Source of the DNA: Paragonimus westermani
Lineage: Eukaryota > Platyhelminthes > Trematoda > Plagiorchiida > Troglotrematidae
Length of the DNA stretch: 64,000 nucleotides
Direction of reading: 5' to 3'
Assembly: GCA_008508345.1 (NCBI GenBank)
Contig: QNGE01000145.1
Location: 330,233-394,232 of the forward strand
Shown here: one piece after another, positions 24,824 to 38,984 of the stretch
Position numbering within the stretch: position 1 is the first letter of the stretch
How the letters are laid out: each line of letters opens with the position of its first letter
Notes under the pieces: generated by a model
The model's database searches: none
Told to the model about the DNA's origin: nothing
The model's input: only the letters and a program-made list of their open reading frames with translations
Position numbers and translations under genes: made by a program

Positions 24824-26584
24824 CTATCAGAAAAAGACAACCAAAGGAAATAAACCTGATTATAATCGGCTGGATTTACATATTTCACGTGACTACCTAA
24901 TTTATGTCGATAATTCCGGAAGATTTATGTTACCAGTTGATTAAATTTTGACTCGAATAAGTTGATAGCATCATACGCTTGAATATTTCTGAATTCTCCT
25001 TTATGTCAACCTAACTCGACTACGGGATAATAGACACATATCTTTCTTTTCTACCGGTTAGTTTTTTCGCACTGACGAAAAAAATCACAATTTCTGACAA
25101 AACATTTATTGAAGTGAGAGTGGATAGTTATAGACGATTAAGCTGAGAAATCACTCGCGGTAAATAACGAGCGCATTAACAGTACGAACTACCATTAGGT
25201 TTATTGAGTGAAGTTATTCATTTTCTAGCGCACATCCGCCATCACATGTGTCGAACACCTCGTCAACTCTTCCCGTTGTAGGTGTGAACGAGTTTACTGT
25301 TTCAAGCAATTCTATTAAGCGCATTGATGATGAACGGAATCGGGAAGAAAGTTCCATCATTATTTTGCAGTCAAGGTTGTTTTCGATTTTGGTTCCGATC
25401 TGTCAAAAATGATGGCAATAGAAAAGATTGAATGTATTTTATAACTTGCATAGATCGGTAAGTCTGGAGACGTGACTGAAACATTACTGTTGCACAACAG
25501 CAAGTAACTCGCACTGTTCGGTTCAGTTATCTGCAATCAAATAATTCCCGCCATTCATTGAAAACATTCTTCATTTATGTATGGGACTAGGTCATCCTGA
25601 ATGGTGTCAACAGTTGACTAATTCACTGCCTTCAAACTTTGAAACCTCTGTCACGTCTTTACAAGTTAAACCTTAATCAGTAAGTAAAGTAACCCCGTTC
25701 CACAGTATTACTTTACCTACGATGCTTCATGAACCAATCCGGTCTTGCATTCCACTAAAAGCGAGCTAAAAGCACATTATTTTTTATCGTCACAATCGTG
25801 AACTAAACACACGCATAGATTATGCAAAATCGAAATCTGGTCAGATGGATTCATCTTCGTTGTCCCAAAGAATAGTCAGATCTCTCTACAGGTTGTCTTT
25901 CACCGGAGCTCAGTTCCATGAGTCCCTGATTATCCTCCGTACTCTCTGAGCCGCTTGGAAGATTCTCCTGTACACCTACTACCTCCTTTAGTTCATTTTT
26001 CGGATTGTCCTAATACGCAAATCCCAGTTGTACACCGGGTCTGTTTCAGTTTGACCATGAGTTAACAAGGTACATATACTAACTATTGAATCGTCAGTTT
26101 CCATGTTTCGACACCATTCACTCTGATGGTACCCATTATGGTTACTATCATAGTAATACCACGACTCGAGAAAGTGAAAACCGTGTCTTGTGATCTGTGC
26201 CTATTAGAGGTATCATGGCTGTGCTCTTATTCTGTGGACGCATCGTGGATTATTGTCTAGATCTACCGATCCACCCATGAGTACATCATTTTCTTCTTCT
26301 TTAGAACTTTGATAATTTTATAGAGAGAATAGTGTAGTGTTATTTATGCCAGTGATGACGTTTTACTAACCGCAGCTAAGTATTACGGAATACACCGTTA
26401 AATCAGTAAGCTTAAATTTAAAATGTACATACTATAGCTTGAACGATCGGAACACTACTGCATAATTATTCGCAGAAAATGTCACGTAATCGACAAAAGG
26501 CTACTTTTCTGACTGAGTTGTAGAGTTTTCCCCGAAGAACGGCCAGACGGTTTGACTGGCTTACTGACGGAAGTGTAAAAAATG

Positions 26585-26692
26585 AGTTCTTAGTCTGTAC
26601 ATTTTCACACCATATGCAATTCCGCTGAGTTCGAACCAGCGGCAGAAACAGCATGCTCAAATGCAGCTGAGCTACAGGGATGGCAGACTTTG
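26585..26692 (-). repeat. SINE-A, minus orientation
   Basis: Read on the minus strand: CCCTGTAGCTCAGCTGCATT (box A), GAGCATGCTGTTTCTGCCGC, then TGGTTCGAACTCAGCGGAAT (box B). Order and spacing equal the SINE-A pair at 9.8-10.0 kb, including the CATGCTGT.TCTG block. The tail differs beyond GGTGTGAAAATG. Confidence 0.72.
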
Positions 26693-29600
26693 AGACACGG
26701 TTCGTGAGTCACATGGCGAGCGAACGTAGCTTACGGCGACGTAAATTTACAGGAGTCGTACAAGCAACTGTGAAAATCGGATGTCTCGAGGCTTTCTATA
26801 GATATTGGGATAAATTGAAACAGGGCTGACTGCACAGTAAGTCGTAATGCTTGCTTAGACACCCTTGCGTTTCACGGCGTCTGACATGCATAGAAACATA
26901 AAGAAGATTTATGACAAGTTTCACGACCAAATTTCTAATCTATAGCCAGATGTGCAGAATATAAAGTGGTCCGCTTGTGTTGTCTGTTCTGCATCCTTTT
27001 CTTCCGTCGTTTCTAACCGTCGTAACTTTCAGCAGACAGTATCGTGGTTTGAGCTACCACTCCCCAAAGCAGTAATGTGGAATATTCCAGGATAAGAAAA
27101 TAACACACCAAAGACCAAACAGTATAGACGCGCACGGCTAGATATAAATGTGAAGGCCGTTTACTGTTGCACGCTGTCATCTAGGACAGCATTTCTAACC
27201 ATCAATTTATGTGGTCACAAAGTCACGATCGGTCTCTGGAACAAAGCACATAGACATCCTTTTGCTCTGGGCTCTGTAGTTCAGAAGACCGTCATGATGT
27301 ATTATTTGGCACATGAGTTAAATATGTTTATAATAACTAAGCTTCAGTGCTGTTAGTCGCGGTTATCGGGATTACAACTAACATACACGTGGCTACCAGT
27401 GCATATTGTTATTACCGATCAAGAAGAACGTTCCTTAGATCTGTGAGAAATGTGTACTTCCACAATGGAACATCGAATGATTGCTACACAAGAGAGTTAA
27501 ATGTGTCACTCTTCGTTTGCCAGTTTCAGCCAGTTAACAGGTGGTTACTGCGTGTTTTTAATATGCAGCTTATATGGACATGTAATTCTTCTGATGAAGC
27601 ATCTACAAGAACATTGATCCATCTGACACAGTTGGTGAATTCCATTATCGATGGTGTCGGATAGACGTGTGGGTTCACGATTTGTGCGTAGGCATTCCTC
27701 TTCAACAGATAAAATTTATGCTGTTTGGCCGTAGGTATGTACGGGTTGTGTTTCACCATAAGTTTTGCTAAATACTTAGAAATTTGTGCAAACTCAGGGC
27801 TCGACAGTACTGTTTGAAAATCAACTGCGTTACACCTTTACAAAAACATTCTTTATCACAACGTGTGGTAGGATGTTTTCCGTCAAGAGCCCTATTGACC
27901 AGAATGTTATTATGTGCGGTTAACACCTTATAATTCTGGAAAATTTTGAGAATCCATCTTCACTAAACGAAGTATCGATTCGCAGTAGTGCACTGACAAC
28001 ATGGTGACTTGAAACATCCGTTCGCCACGTGAGACAGCAAAGTATCACAATCACACTCCTGACAGGTCCATAAAGTTGTAAACATATCCAGCGGTAGTAT
28101 CGTGATCTAAGTAATCTACCATTGTGACAGAACAATGCATTCTTCAGTTACTCTTTCATTGTCCAGTTCAGCTGTCTGTCCTGTTGATTTGTAAATTAAA
28201 ATTGTTAACGATCATTTTTCATACAAAAACGTTCCGTAGTTATACGTGGTTGGTTTTTGTTAATTACTAATCTGGTATGCATAGAGCAAGTTTTGCCGTT
28301 TTATTCTGCCGAATCAAACAGTCTACAGCTGTCTTGATAGAATGCACACAACTGTGGTTCACTACACATTCCACACTCAGTTTACATCAACTATTTCATA
28401 GAAGTCTCATTTATATTGTTTCAACTGGACAACCTCGATGTTGACTGGTGTCTGATGACCCAACAAGTGTAGATTTGTGATCTAACTTCGTGGTGCTATT
28501 ATGTCATATTATAGAGCAAACCCAAGTTTTACCCGCTTAACTGCCGTATGATTTTCATCTACTCTCACTGTTCGATAATTCATGGCCAACTTCTTAATGA
28601 CAACGGTTTCCACTTTTTCTTCGCAAATAATTTCCAATAGCCATGAAGTCATTAAGTCCACAATTTTTTTCTGATCAAATCACCTTCATTAGACTTTTGG
28701 GAATTGTGCCAGTAAAAGCATAACCAACAGGGCAGTGACTGTTTTACTTAGAGGTTGATGATTTTGTTTCAGTTTGCGCTCAGTAGCAAGCAATACACAT
28801 TTTCAAAATGACGGTTGATGGATCGATTGACATATCGTGCATTCTAATCAATTTGTAGGACTATGTTCTCTCTAGAGACCCATCTAATTCTTTGCTGAAA
28901 CAAAACCCTGAAGTATTCAAATAGGTACTAACTGTGGATGTATTCATAGGATGAATAGTTATAATCTCCAAGATTATTCTTAGGAAATCTTTCATCTATC
29001 CGGTTGTTTTCATATGCCTCTTTTACGAAAGTCTCGCGGTTTTCATTCGGCCATTTGAGTCAAGTCGAAATGAATGCAACGTTTCCTTGAATATATTCTA
29101 GATACTTTTAGAAAAAGATGTCTGAAATTTTCGTGTGGAATCAGGTTTCAGTTTGGAAATATCAAATCCCGAGAATATGGGTATTAGTCACAGTGTAGTG
29201 ATTACTCACAATTACCCAATTACTCACAATTTATTGAATGCCTCGAACAATATTTACATATCAGCTAGACAACGAGTGGAAATCGGCTCCATGTAAATAT
29301 GGATAAAACTCTGGATCAGTCGCTTCTGTTTCATAAACATGTGATCAGCAGTCAGCACAGGAAGAGCGGTGTTTTGAGTGCAGACAGCTTTGGCTTCGAT
29401 CATCGAGATGAACTTTCGTTAGCGCTCTTCGTGGCAACACAAAACATTTTTCATACAGAGATCGTGTTAAGTAACACAAGTAGAGTACAAAGCGGAATAA
29501 ATAATGATATAATTACTTTAAAAAGGTTAGAACATATACTGGAGGGAAGGAAAGAGAGCTAGTGCATATCCCATTTTATCTTTCAAACGATAGTTTGGCT

Positions 29601-30609
29601 CAGACTAAAGAGGACCTTAATGCGGTGATAATGATCAACGAAAGTTGACTAGAATGTGTGTAGAAAATAGCTTTATCTGTTCACAAGTGGTCAGAGTTGA
29701 TCACAAGTTTGGAAGAATTGACAGAGATTTTGAAGAGTGCCAAAATTGTTATGCAAGATCCATAACCTATAACAACTGCCTGGGCTTACGTAAGCCATAC
29801 AATGACAGCACAGATGAACGTGTCGGCAAGTACAGGTGACCTAGTGGGATTTCGATGGTTAGGAAACGTTGATCAGTTCTGGGGGCCTTAAGATTTGTGA
29901 GTATTTGAAGCGTAATATGTGAATAAGTGAGAAAGGTGATCACACAGGTAGCGAACTGCTACTAGATCAATCAGCTGTTGTTTTCGACTTCACATATGTA
30001 TTACTCAATGGATAAGTCAAATCGTAGCTAAAAAAACGTTGGATTTACAGCAAAGAGTTATCAATAGCAGACAACTTGGGTAACGTTGAGCTCGAGATGA
30101 ACTCTCAAGGAGTATCGTTGGTGCCAAGGGAAAGGCCTAAGTGTATTTGTTTACTGAATGACAAACAACACAGAAATTCTTTGTGGGATTCGGCACATAG
30201 CAGAATCCTTATAACCCTTTCGTTATGCCCCATTCAGTAGTCCAAAAGTTTTTGCTCCGAAGATTTTCGGGTGTAGTATCATTACTGTAAAACTAACCTA
30301 CCAGAGTCAGTCAGCAAGTTCAGGTTGGTTTCGTTAAGTATGCTTTATTCTGGCAACGGACGACACTAGCTAGTTTTTGTTTGGATGTGCTGATATGTTC
30401 GTTGTTATGTGCTAGTCTGATGTATTCAGTGCTGTTTTCAGGGTCCGCTCTACCGGAAGTGTAATATCGTCATCTTCATAGTGAGCATAGACCAGTGTGA
30501 TGGGCACTGTTGTGGTGACTAGCCAAACATTCACCGGTCTGGATTGTTTGTAGATAACACATACAGGTTATTTGGTTTGGACAAGAATCCAGTAGATACA
30601 ACCAGAGAC

Positions 30610-31645
30610 TTATAGTAGTCATCACCATCATCATCATAGACAGCAATACATCAGTGGTTCACACCAACGCTTAACTGCCACACAACCATGAAGATACAGC
30701 AAACCCTATATAGTAAGAGAGATGGAAGAAGAAGGGGACGGGAAGGGACCTAACTACTCAAAATGACNNNNNNNNNNNNNNNNNNNNNNNNNNNNNNNNN
30801 NNNNNNNNNNNNNNNNNNNNNNNNNNNNNNNNNNNNNNNNNNNNNNNNNNNNNNNNNNNNNNNNNNNNNNNNNNNNNNNNNNNNNNNNNNNNNNNNNNNN
30901 NNNNNNNNNNNNNNNNNNNNNNNNNNNNNNNNNNNNNNNNNNNNNNNNNNNNNNNNNNNNNNNNNNNNNNNNNNNNNNNNNNNNNNNNNNNNNNNNNNNN
31001 NNNNNNNNNNNNNNNNNNNNNNNNNNNNNNNNNNNNNNNNNNNNNNNNNNNNNNNNNNNNNNNNNNNNNNNNNNNNNNNNNNNNNNNNNNNNNNNNNNNN
31101 NNNNNNNNNNNNNNNNNNNNNNNNNNNNNNNNNNNNNNNNNNNNNNNNNNNNNNNNNNNNNNNNNNNNNNNNNNNNNNNNNNNNNNNNNNNNNNNNNNNN
31201 NNNNNNNNNNNNNNNNNNNNNNNNNNNNNNNNNNNNNNNNNNNNNNNNNNNNNNNNNNNNNNNNNNNNNNNNNNNNNNNNNNNNNNNNNNNNNNNNNNNN
31301 NNNNNNNNNNNNNNNAGACAATCCTCCATTATTTCGTCTATGACGAAATTAAACAGAAATGGTGACAGCGGACAGCCTTGACGTACGCCACTCATTGTGC
31401 TGAAACTGTCAGACAGTTCACCGTAAACTCTAACCTGAACTGAGGTATGGGAATAGAGTGCCGACAGTATGTTCACGTACTTAGTCGGCACACCTCTGCG
31501 TTTGATCGATTCTAAAAGTGTAGATCGATCCACTGGATCGAACGCACCTTTATAGTCGAGAAATACAACTGTTGGCCAGCGGTACACATGACGCTGCTCC
31601 AAAATTTGACGAAGGGTGAAAATGTGATCTACACATCCCTAGACA
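30610..31645 (-). mobile_element. LINE copy, 5'-truncated, interrupted by an assembly gap
   Basis: The minus strand begins abruptly at about 31645 in the RT (CVDHIFTLRQILEQ) and continues VVFLDYKGAFDPVDRSTLLE, the VRVYGELSDSFSTM segment and SGVRQGCPLSPFLFNFVIDE into a run of N. After the gap the 3' untranslated region reads CTTCATGGTTGTGTGGCAGT and ends in a GATGATGATGG-type tail near 30612-30640. The RT part before the gap is open, which makes this the youngest-looking LINE copy in the window. The YADD box and the C-terminal part, if present, are hidden in the gap. Confidence 0.88.
30768..31315. other. Assembly gap (548 N)
   Basis: An unbroken run of N inside the LINE. Any long frame across it is an artefact of undetermined bases. 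Gap length may not equal true length. Confidence 1.
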
Positions 31646-31649
31646 GGCA

Positions 31650-34600
31650 TTACGTAATATAATATATATACAAGCTCCAGTCGACTTGCAACCGACGTGA
31701 ATACTTTGTGCTCTATCAGTCGGCTAACTCCCGTGGTTTTTAGTAAATATCTTCACAGGGCAAATATCTTCCTATATCGTTAGCCGGAACCTCAAAAAAT
31801 GACACTTGTTTGTCATCAGCGAATGTCGGTATAAAAATCGGGATGTGCACACATTGGATAGATCTGGTCGCTTGATTCACTCATCATAAATACCCTTTTT
31901 TACAGATTCGTCTAGCTGATGATAAGTTGTGTTATTTTTCCGACAGTTCAACATCAAACTATCCAGCACAGGTTCAGGGAGACTTAGCTTAACTATTCAC
32001 CTGGTAATAGAGGTGTTAATTGTGGAACATGGTGGTTAAGCACCACACAGTTCACAAAGGCAAAACAAGAGCAAAACAGATTAAATGTGAAGTTCCATCA
32101 AATAATCACGTGAGAAATTATTTACTTCCATCACAACTGCATTTGTGAACAGAGTTTGTACTTCCAAAAAATGTCAACTTCTATGTAATACTTGGGGTGT
32201 GTCGGATTTCATGGGATTCAAAACCACCTGATATGTGCACAAACATCTTGCCAAGTTCATGAACAGCGCGTAATGGTCATTGGTTTGAGAAATCAGTCAT
32301 GATTTGTATCTATCCATAGGACCAACTGTACGACCGGGTTTGTGCATTGGAAAAGAGAATACACCTCACTTAGTGATACAACTGTGTTACACCTGTCAAA
32401 TTTTATTGATAATCGTTGCGAATTTGATGATCACCGAAATGAGAAAAGCTCTTCTCCTAATTCGTTCACCAGCCTGATGTTTAAATCGAATGTCTTACGC
32501 ATTCTATTTTTGTTTTACTGAACTAATTTGCTGTTCATAGTCTGAGGTGAGGATAGCCATTCCTGACGTCGCCTACTCGCTTGACGTTTCTCCTTCACTT
32601 TGCCGGTTTCGCTCGCAACCCACTAGTTTTAATTAGACCATTTTAATTAGACTATAATCTTCAGCGACTAAGGTTCAGTTATTATAATTATCCATGTTCG
32701 ACCTCGTTTTCGATGGGGAAACTCATTTATGGACTACGTAAAACTTAACGATCCAAGTTGAATCGTTACAATCACATTTCTCGCTCTTCTGTGTGTCTGA
32801 TCTGTATCACTCTGAAGTGTACACACTAGTCTTGCTTTCGGTTGGGTAGTATGGATTCAACATATGTTGATTAACTGAATTCTATCGACTTCATTTATCA
32901 ACAAAATAATGTGCATGTGAACTACGGAACACCACTTGGTTTATGTACTAGCAATTTGCCCCCTAGTTGATTGATTCATTCAAACATCACCCTTTAAATA
33001 AGCACACATGTGCTACACAACCCCAGAATCGAGTGGCAGCCATTAACCATCGAAATTCTAATGGTCTACCTGCGCTTGCTCAATCGTTTATCTAACGGTA
33101 GTCATTCCCAGTAGGTAACTGGCATGAGCTACTGAACTAATACTTGAGTTCACGGAAATTAAATTTTCGCACATCTTACTTGGTTGTTTGCATAAAGGAC
33201 CAACATTCTTTGTGCATTTTCGATCAGGAAATAAGAGCAATTTCGAAAAAATGTATCAGTTTCCGACATTTATAATAATCCGAATAGAGCAATAAATTCA
33301 GACTGCTTTGTGTTACCCTCATACAGCATATCAATTTAGTGTGCAATATGAATCTTCGAAAATGACTTTGGACTCTGCTATCCCCCCCACAATTTGTGCA
33401 AGATTCCGCACGGTGTGTAACAAGGATTACAGGTGACAGCGGGAATTCATTGAGGCCTCTTGAACAGTCACTATCTGGTGCAAATTCGATGTAAAATCAC
33501 GTCCACTTTCAAACACCTGTCTAGTCAACCAATCAAGGTCATCGCTTGTGTTCAGATTCAATCAAGTAGCTGGACTGTTGTTCCTCTGTGTAAACCGCCG
33601 TGTTGTCATATTAGCAACATATACTGAACGTCTGTTTTGCAGAAACCCCCAACATACAGCAGGCTTGGGGCTCAAGAATGACAACATAAAGTATGAAGTG
33701 AAAGGACAAGCTGGAGCAAACTATTTGCCGGCCATCAGCACAAATTAATATTGATTATGAAAATAAAAAGGTGCACGAGAATGTCAATAGAAAGTCCCAG
33801 ACGGGTGTTAACGGTGTTGTACTGGATTCTATCTCTAATCACATTAGTAACGCATCCGCCCGTCAGGCTGAGCGAGATTGGATTTTTTCCAACACAGAAG
33901 GTTATAATTATTCATTCATTTGTCCGTAGTAATCGTTCGGTCTTTTGATCAACTTTCATCTGTGGAAGTGCTTCGAGTCTCCGGTTGACCGTAACTGACA
34001 TGTCCTTCAAGATTCCGTGAACAACTGCTTTTACACAGATGACGTTCAGCTATCCTCTGATGTCAGTTATACTAAATAGTCTATGAGAAGCCTCTTTTGA
34101 GTTGTGGCTGGGTGAAAGTTCTTCCAGCTGTCTTCGCTTCTTGTGCCGTACTTATCGAAACTGGTGAGAATTGAACACAATTATGGATTAAGTCGTTTAA
34201 TCTCTTCTACAGTATCCTCATAGGCGAACTATAGCTCACTGAGCGCAAAATATCCGTCCCCTCAGACGTCTTAAACGGTTTCTTTGTGTGTCTGTGTTTG
34301 TTACAATACTAACTGAGCTCTGGACGAGTTAAAACCATTTACTGTGGATAAGCGGACGGTGTTCAGACAACATCTGTTATACAGGTAGATGACAGCGCGT
34401 TTGCGTGAACTGGAGTCGTTGGATTGGAACACCTACTATTTGCTAAAACAAACAGATTTTCATCTGTGACACCAGTGCGTACAACCGGTTAATCACTTAG
34501 TTGCGTAGGTAGATAGGACACGAAAAATAGTCTACTGTTTGCACAGTTATGAAATGGAATGTACAGCTGACACGACCATTTTGGTGAAGCTCAACATGGC

Positions 34601-35320
34601 TTCACATGATGCGAATTCATTGTGAGAAGCACAAAAGAAGCATTTCTAATTCCTTATTGATCATCAAAATAGAGGGAGTGGGTGTTACTAAGTGGCAACC
34701 TGTTACGGTGGTGTGGGATGTCGGAAACTAGATAACAGGCTTCACGCGTAAGTCTAACCATCCATTCTACCGACAAGCGCAGTAGCTTTGATGAGGCCAT
34801 TGATTGTGTTTTGCTTGCTAGCGGGTAAATAAGATGGTTCCAATTAAAAGCCTACTGATATCTAAAGAAAAATGGTAGTTTGGTTTGTATTGAAACCGGA
34901 TAGTTGGCCAGAGGATATTGACATAGACAACTAAGTTAGTTTAGTGTGTTAATGTAATTTCGATTGAGTTGCCAAACGAGTGAGCACACTAGCAACCATT
35001 CAATTGGTCCGTGTGATATGGGGATAAATTCATCACCAGTTGGTTCATAGGGTTTAGCTATAATATAGTACTTTAGTCTAGCGGTCATACAGAGCTGGCA
35101 AACGCATAGACTAGGTGTTGAAAGTTCTGATTTGGAAGATACATATCACTGATAAGTGTCAACAAGAGGTAACATACGTTTAACGAAAGGACAGTTTTCG
35201 GGGAGCGCGATTAATTTGAAAGAACCTGAAAACTACTTTTCTAAATGTGAATGATGCTAAATTATCAACTGAGACGAAAACTGCTGGAGCAGTTAAATAG
35301 TACTTGGGTTCAGAAACCCA
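31650..35320. other. No recognisable feature (intronic)
   Basis: AT-rich sequence upstream of the truncated LINE. I see nothing I can assign. Confidence 0.5.
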
Positions 35321-35833
35321 TCAGATACTACTCATATACGTCCCGACTATCACAGTGGATTGCAGCTGTTTCCTGACTGGAAAATACCGAGCCGACCAGA
35401 GCTCACGTACAAGCTGTTGACAGCGGGATTGTGTTTGATAAATCCCACGCAGGCAAAAATGGGATCGGCTGTTATGTGGGTCTTGCTTGCAGGATGCGTC
35501 AGATAAAACTGTTGTCAGAGCGCATGTCGAATTTGAACAACCGAACAATGTAAGCCAATGTTGTGAAGCGCAATATCGACCGGACCAATCGAAAACCCAC
35601 CTACTCGTCGTGTGATAACAACTGTTAACGTGAACACTGTTGTTTCTCAACAAAAATGATAATGTTTGTGAGTGACTTAAAGTGCTCAATGCCGTTCGTG
35701 TACTCGTTGTTCCAATTTGTTCGACACAGTAAACCAGTCCGCTACAAAAAGCTGACAAACGCCAGTTCACGTTACAACAAACATATATTGCTTTAATTAA
35801 AGACTCTGTAAAATTTGTGGAATTGAAAATCAT
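35321..35833 (-). other. Open frame of 170 codons, product not recognised
   Basis: The frame is open from an ATG at 35831-35833 to a stop at 35321. The predicted protein is rich in Ser, Thr and Cys and contains no motif I recognise. It has no signal peptide and no clear membrane segment. It lies inside a PKG intron on the same strand. The opposite strand also has an open stretch there (around KIPSRPELTYKLLTAG), so the openness may reflect base composition or an old unidentified element. I do not claim it is a gene. Confidence 0.2.
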
Positions 35834-35839
35834 TCACTT

Positions 35840-38800
35840 TATTGTCATGCAAACATAGTTCGGGTAAGGCATCTGATCGTCACCTGCACACAGTAGGTAT
35901 TTTACCAAAAGTAAACTGATTTGGAAATAGACCACAGTAGACGAGGTGATGTTTCGTTTGCTCGCACGGAATTATCGTTCTCTCTGATCTGTGAAATCTT
36001 AGAGCTGGGTGACTTGAGGTCACGTGAAGTCAGCTGCTTTCTCATGAGACATATTTAAGACAACACTTGATACAGGTTGTGCAGAAACCCATAATGAACA
36101 CTAATCCCTTCAGAGGAAATGAACAGAATCGTGTAAATCAATTAACCACTAAAACACAAGGCAGAATTTGTAGATTACGCTAAGCTGTGTCAAATTTGAC
36201 TGGTACATCCACTTACTCGTTACTTAAATCTATGGATTTGAGTATGTCCATTATTGTGAAACTAATCCAGTGTCATGGTGTTTCTTTCGTAATAACTTGG
36301 GGTTGACTAACAGTCTAGCAAGTGTCAAATAACCTAGTCAGCACACTGACTTACAAGATTAATCATAATTTCACTGACTGGGAACACGGATTAGTTATAT
36401 TGGATAATTTGGGGGAGAAAATCGGTTAGCCATATTAGGCAACGACCTTTTTTAAACGATCAGCGTTAGTGAGAAGAGAAATTAGAAAGAAGACTGAGTC
36501 CAAAAGAAGAGTGTCTTAGATGTGCCACAATCATGCTCGAATGTGTAACAAAAACAAATGACCAACAGCACCACGGTGAAGTCAGATACAACGATTCTGA
36601 TTGGGCAGGCTGTCAGAAGACACAATCTGGTATCTTGTATATGCGCATTTTAAATGCGGTTAGTTTTTATCAATGTTTAACGTTCCCGGATGACAAAAGA
36701 GCGTTCTTTACAAGTCTATGGTCTTTGTTGACATTAAATTACTAGTTGCTTTCAATGAGATAATTAATTGACCTAACTATGAATGTATTATTGTGGCACG
36801 GTAAAGCTGATGGATGAGGAAATATTGCGAAAAATAAACCTCTGAATCTATTAACAGTATATTGAAAACTGTCCATGTTGACTATTTAAGCCCACTACAA
36901 AATAGGGAAAGAATCGGTGTAAACCGCTTTAATGATATCTTCCGCGGGGCGTGCGCAACATGGCTGGATAGCTATACGATCTTGTATTTATACAACATTG
37001 TATCAATTATACAAGATACAACACATGCCCTGAAGGAGATCAATCTTGGGAGAAACGGTGAGTTTTATGCAGAATGTACGACGTTTGCTTGCCAATCTGT
37101 TGACGTTGCACCGACCGTTATTGAACCATAACCAAGTTCAGTGATTATCATAAAGTTGTGGGCACATTGTGAAAGGAATGCCAGGTTCACGCATATCCCC
37201 GAAATGCTCACTGTATTGCCCAAAACCATGTTTTCTGTAGAAGTTAGCATACTTTCTCAAAGGAGTGATCATTGGGATAGGTTGGTGTAGGGGAAACGGT
37301 GATTTAGCACGAATCTTTCAGAACACACCACGTTAGGTATCGTGCATTGTACCTGAACAGTGGTTGATTTGACAGTGTTAAGTAAAGTAAATGAGATCCA
37401 AGCTCGTAAAAGCGTGTGATTACCAGCCAGAGTTATTAACTACAAAACAAACTCCATCGGCTTCGCAATTATCCTTAAAGGACTGGAGTTAACCAAATAG
37501 TTTTGGTAGAAATTACGAAGGTTAAACTTAATCATTCAGTTAACTGTTGTTTCAATCAGTTTTCTTGACAGTATCGAATACAAAGCAAATGGTCAACGAT
37601 TAATGCCACGCTAGCTTACACTCTTCACATCCAGTTGTAGGCATCTTCACAGATTCTGGTGCACCTGCGATCTATTGTGCGTTTATCAGTGAATTCACTG
37701 TTGTGTAAACGAATATTTGCACTGCTCATTCCCTTAAGGTGAGCTCACCGTATTTTACAAGCAAGACAAACTCGATCGTTATTGAACATCTTATAACAAC
37801 GTTTAGGAATTAACACACACTTTAAAGGATTTGACAGGAAAATAATTTAGAGGGCGATCCTCTTTTGTCACTCATTTTCTGCGGAACAATGTCCTTGTGC
37901 ACTTTAAACAAAAGCGTCATAATCCAACTGTACTAACTACATTTATATCGTAACAGATTTCGGCACACTGGTCGCCTTTTCTTGAGACAATGTCACGGAT
38001 TTCACATCTCACGATCGGCATAAGTTCAGTGATGTACTATCAACCGAAGATAAACTACATACACCTGTGCACTGTGTACAGACCCATACACAAAATGTCT
38101 ACACAAGAACGTTGTGTGGAGCTCCGTTTTGTGTCAGACATGTCATTCTTTTAAGAATAAACTACACTGACAACTTAATACATTGCGACAGATGTGCCAA
38201 CACAGGTTCGTGTTAATTTTTCAGGGAAATGATGCACAAACTAGTGAAATAGTCAACCGACTACATGCAAATTTCCTATTCACATACCTTCATACAGTAG
38301 CTACAAGCTGTAACTAATTAAAATTATTATGGTTTAGGACTAATATTAACCAGTCACTGGTCATCTGTTCACATTAACAACAAAGATTGAGTACTACAGA
38401 GCTGAAAAACCTGCAGGTATTCATTGCAGGAAATTAGGTTAAACGACAGCCCGACTAAATTCCCATCAAGGTAGCAAATGTCTTAATTATTCCCACTGGT
38501 ATCTAACCGGTGCATACTGACAAGATGGTACTACTTGGGTTTCCGAAGTGGTCTACGGTCTCCACCGAACGGCCAGCAATCAGCAAGTCGGGGGTTGGAA
38601 GTGTTCCACTTTTGAAGGTGAGAAGTGCATTCTGTGCAAACCAAGTCCAGACCAGAACTGTCTCGCACCTCAACATTTAGGGATGTAGACAAAGCGTACC
38701 ATTCTGGTATTCATGCCATGGATGCAGTTAATTTGTGAGAGAAGCGGAGTGATACATGACCATAAAATGTTATTTCCTTCAACAATCATAATACCTATCA

Positions 38801-38980
38801 AATGCTGAGATTTCGTGTGTTTACATGGTGTAACTCCATGCATATGACAAATGACAATGGGTTGACTGATGTGGTCTGCCATCTTTCGACTAATTCGGTA
38901 AGCTCCTCCTAGGAAGATCACAATCCGAATCTCTTCGACCCGAAAATTTTAGTCGAATAAAATCAAACATGATTCAGCTC
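35840..38980. other. No recognisable feature (intronic)
   Basis: AT-rich sequence with short overlapping frames. A stretch near 38535-38610 has a faint tRNA-like look and is discussed among the rejected items. Confidence 0.5.
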
Positions 38981-38984
38981 ATGA

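Noticed and set aside
30754..31602. Long frames across the N run
   Set aside because: Most codons are undetermined bases. Only 31316-31645 and 30610-30767 carry information, and these belong to the LINE.
36533..36745. Possible Ty1/copia RNase H scrap (YNDSDWAGCQKTQSG)
   Set aside because: The short motif resembles copia RNase H (SDSDWAG...), but nothing before or after it continues the match, so chance similarity is likely.
38535..38610. tRNA-like segment (CCGAAGTGGTCTACGGTCTCC, then GGGGGTTGGAAGTGTTCC)
   Set aside because: Box-A-like and box-B-like stretches are present at roughly Ser/Leu-tRNA spacing, but I cannot form an acceptor stem and found no second copy to make it a repeat family.
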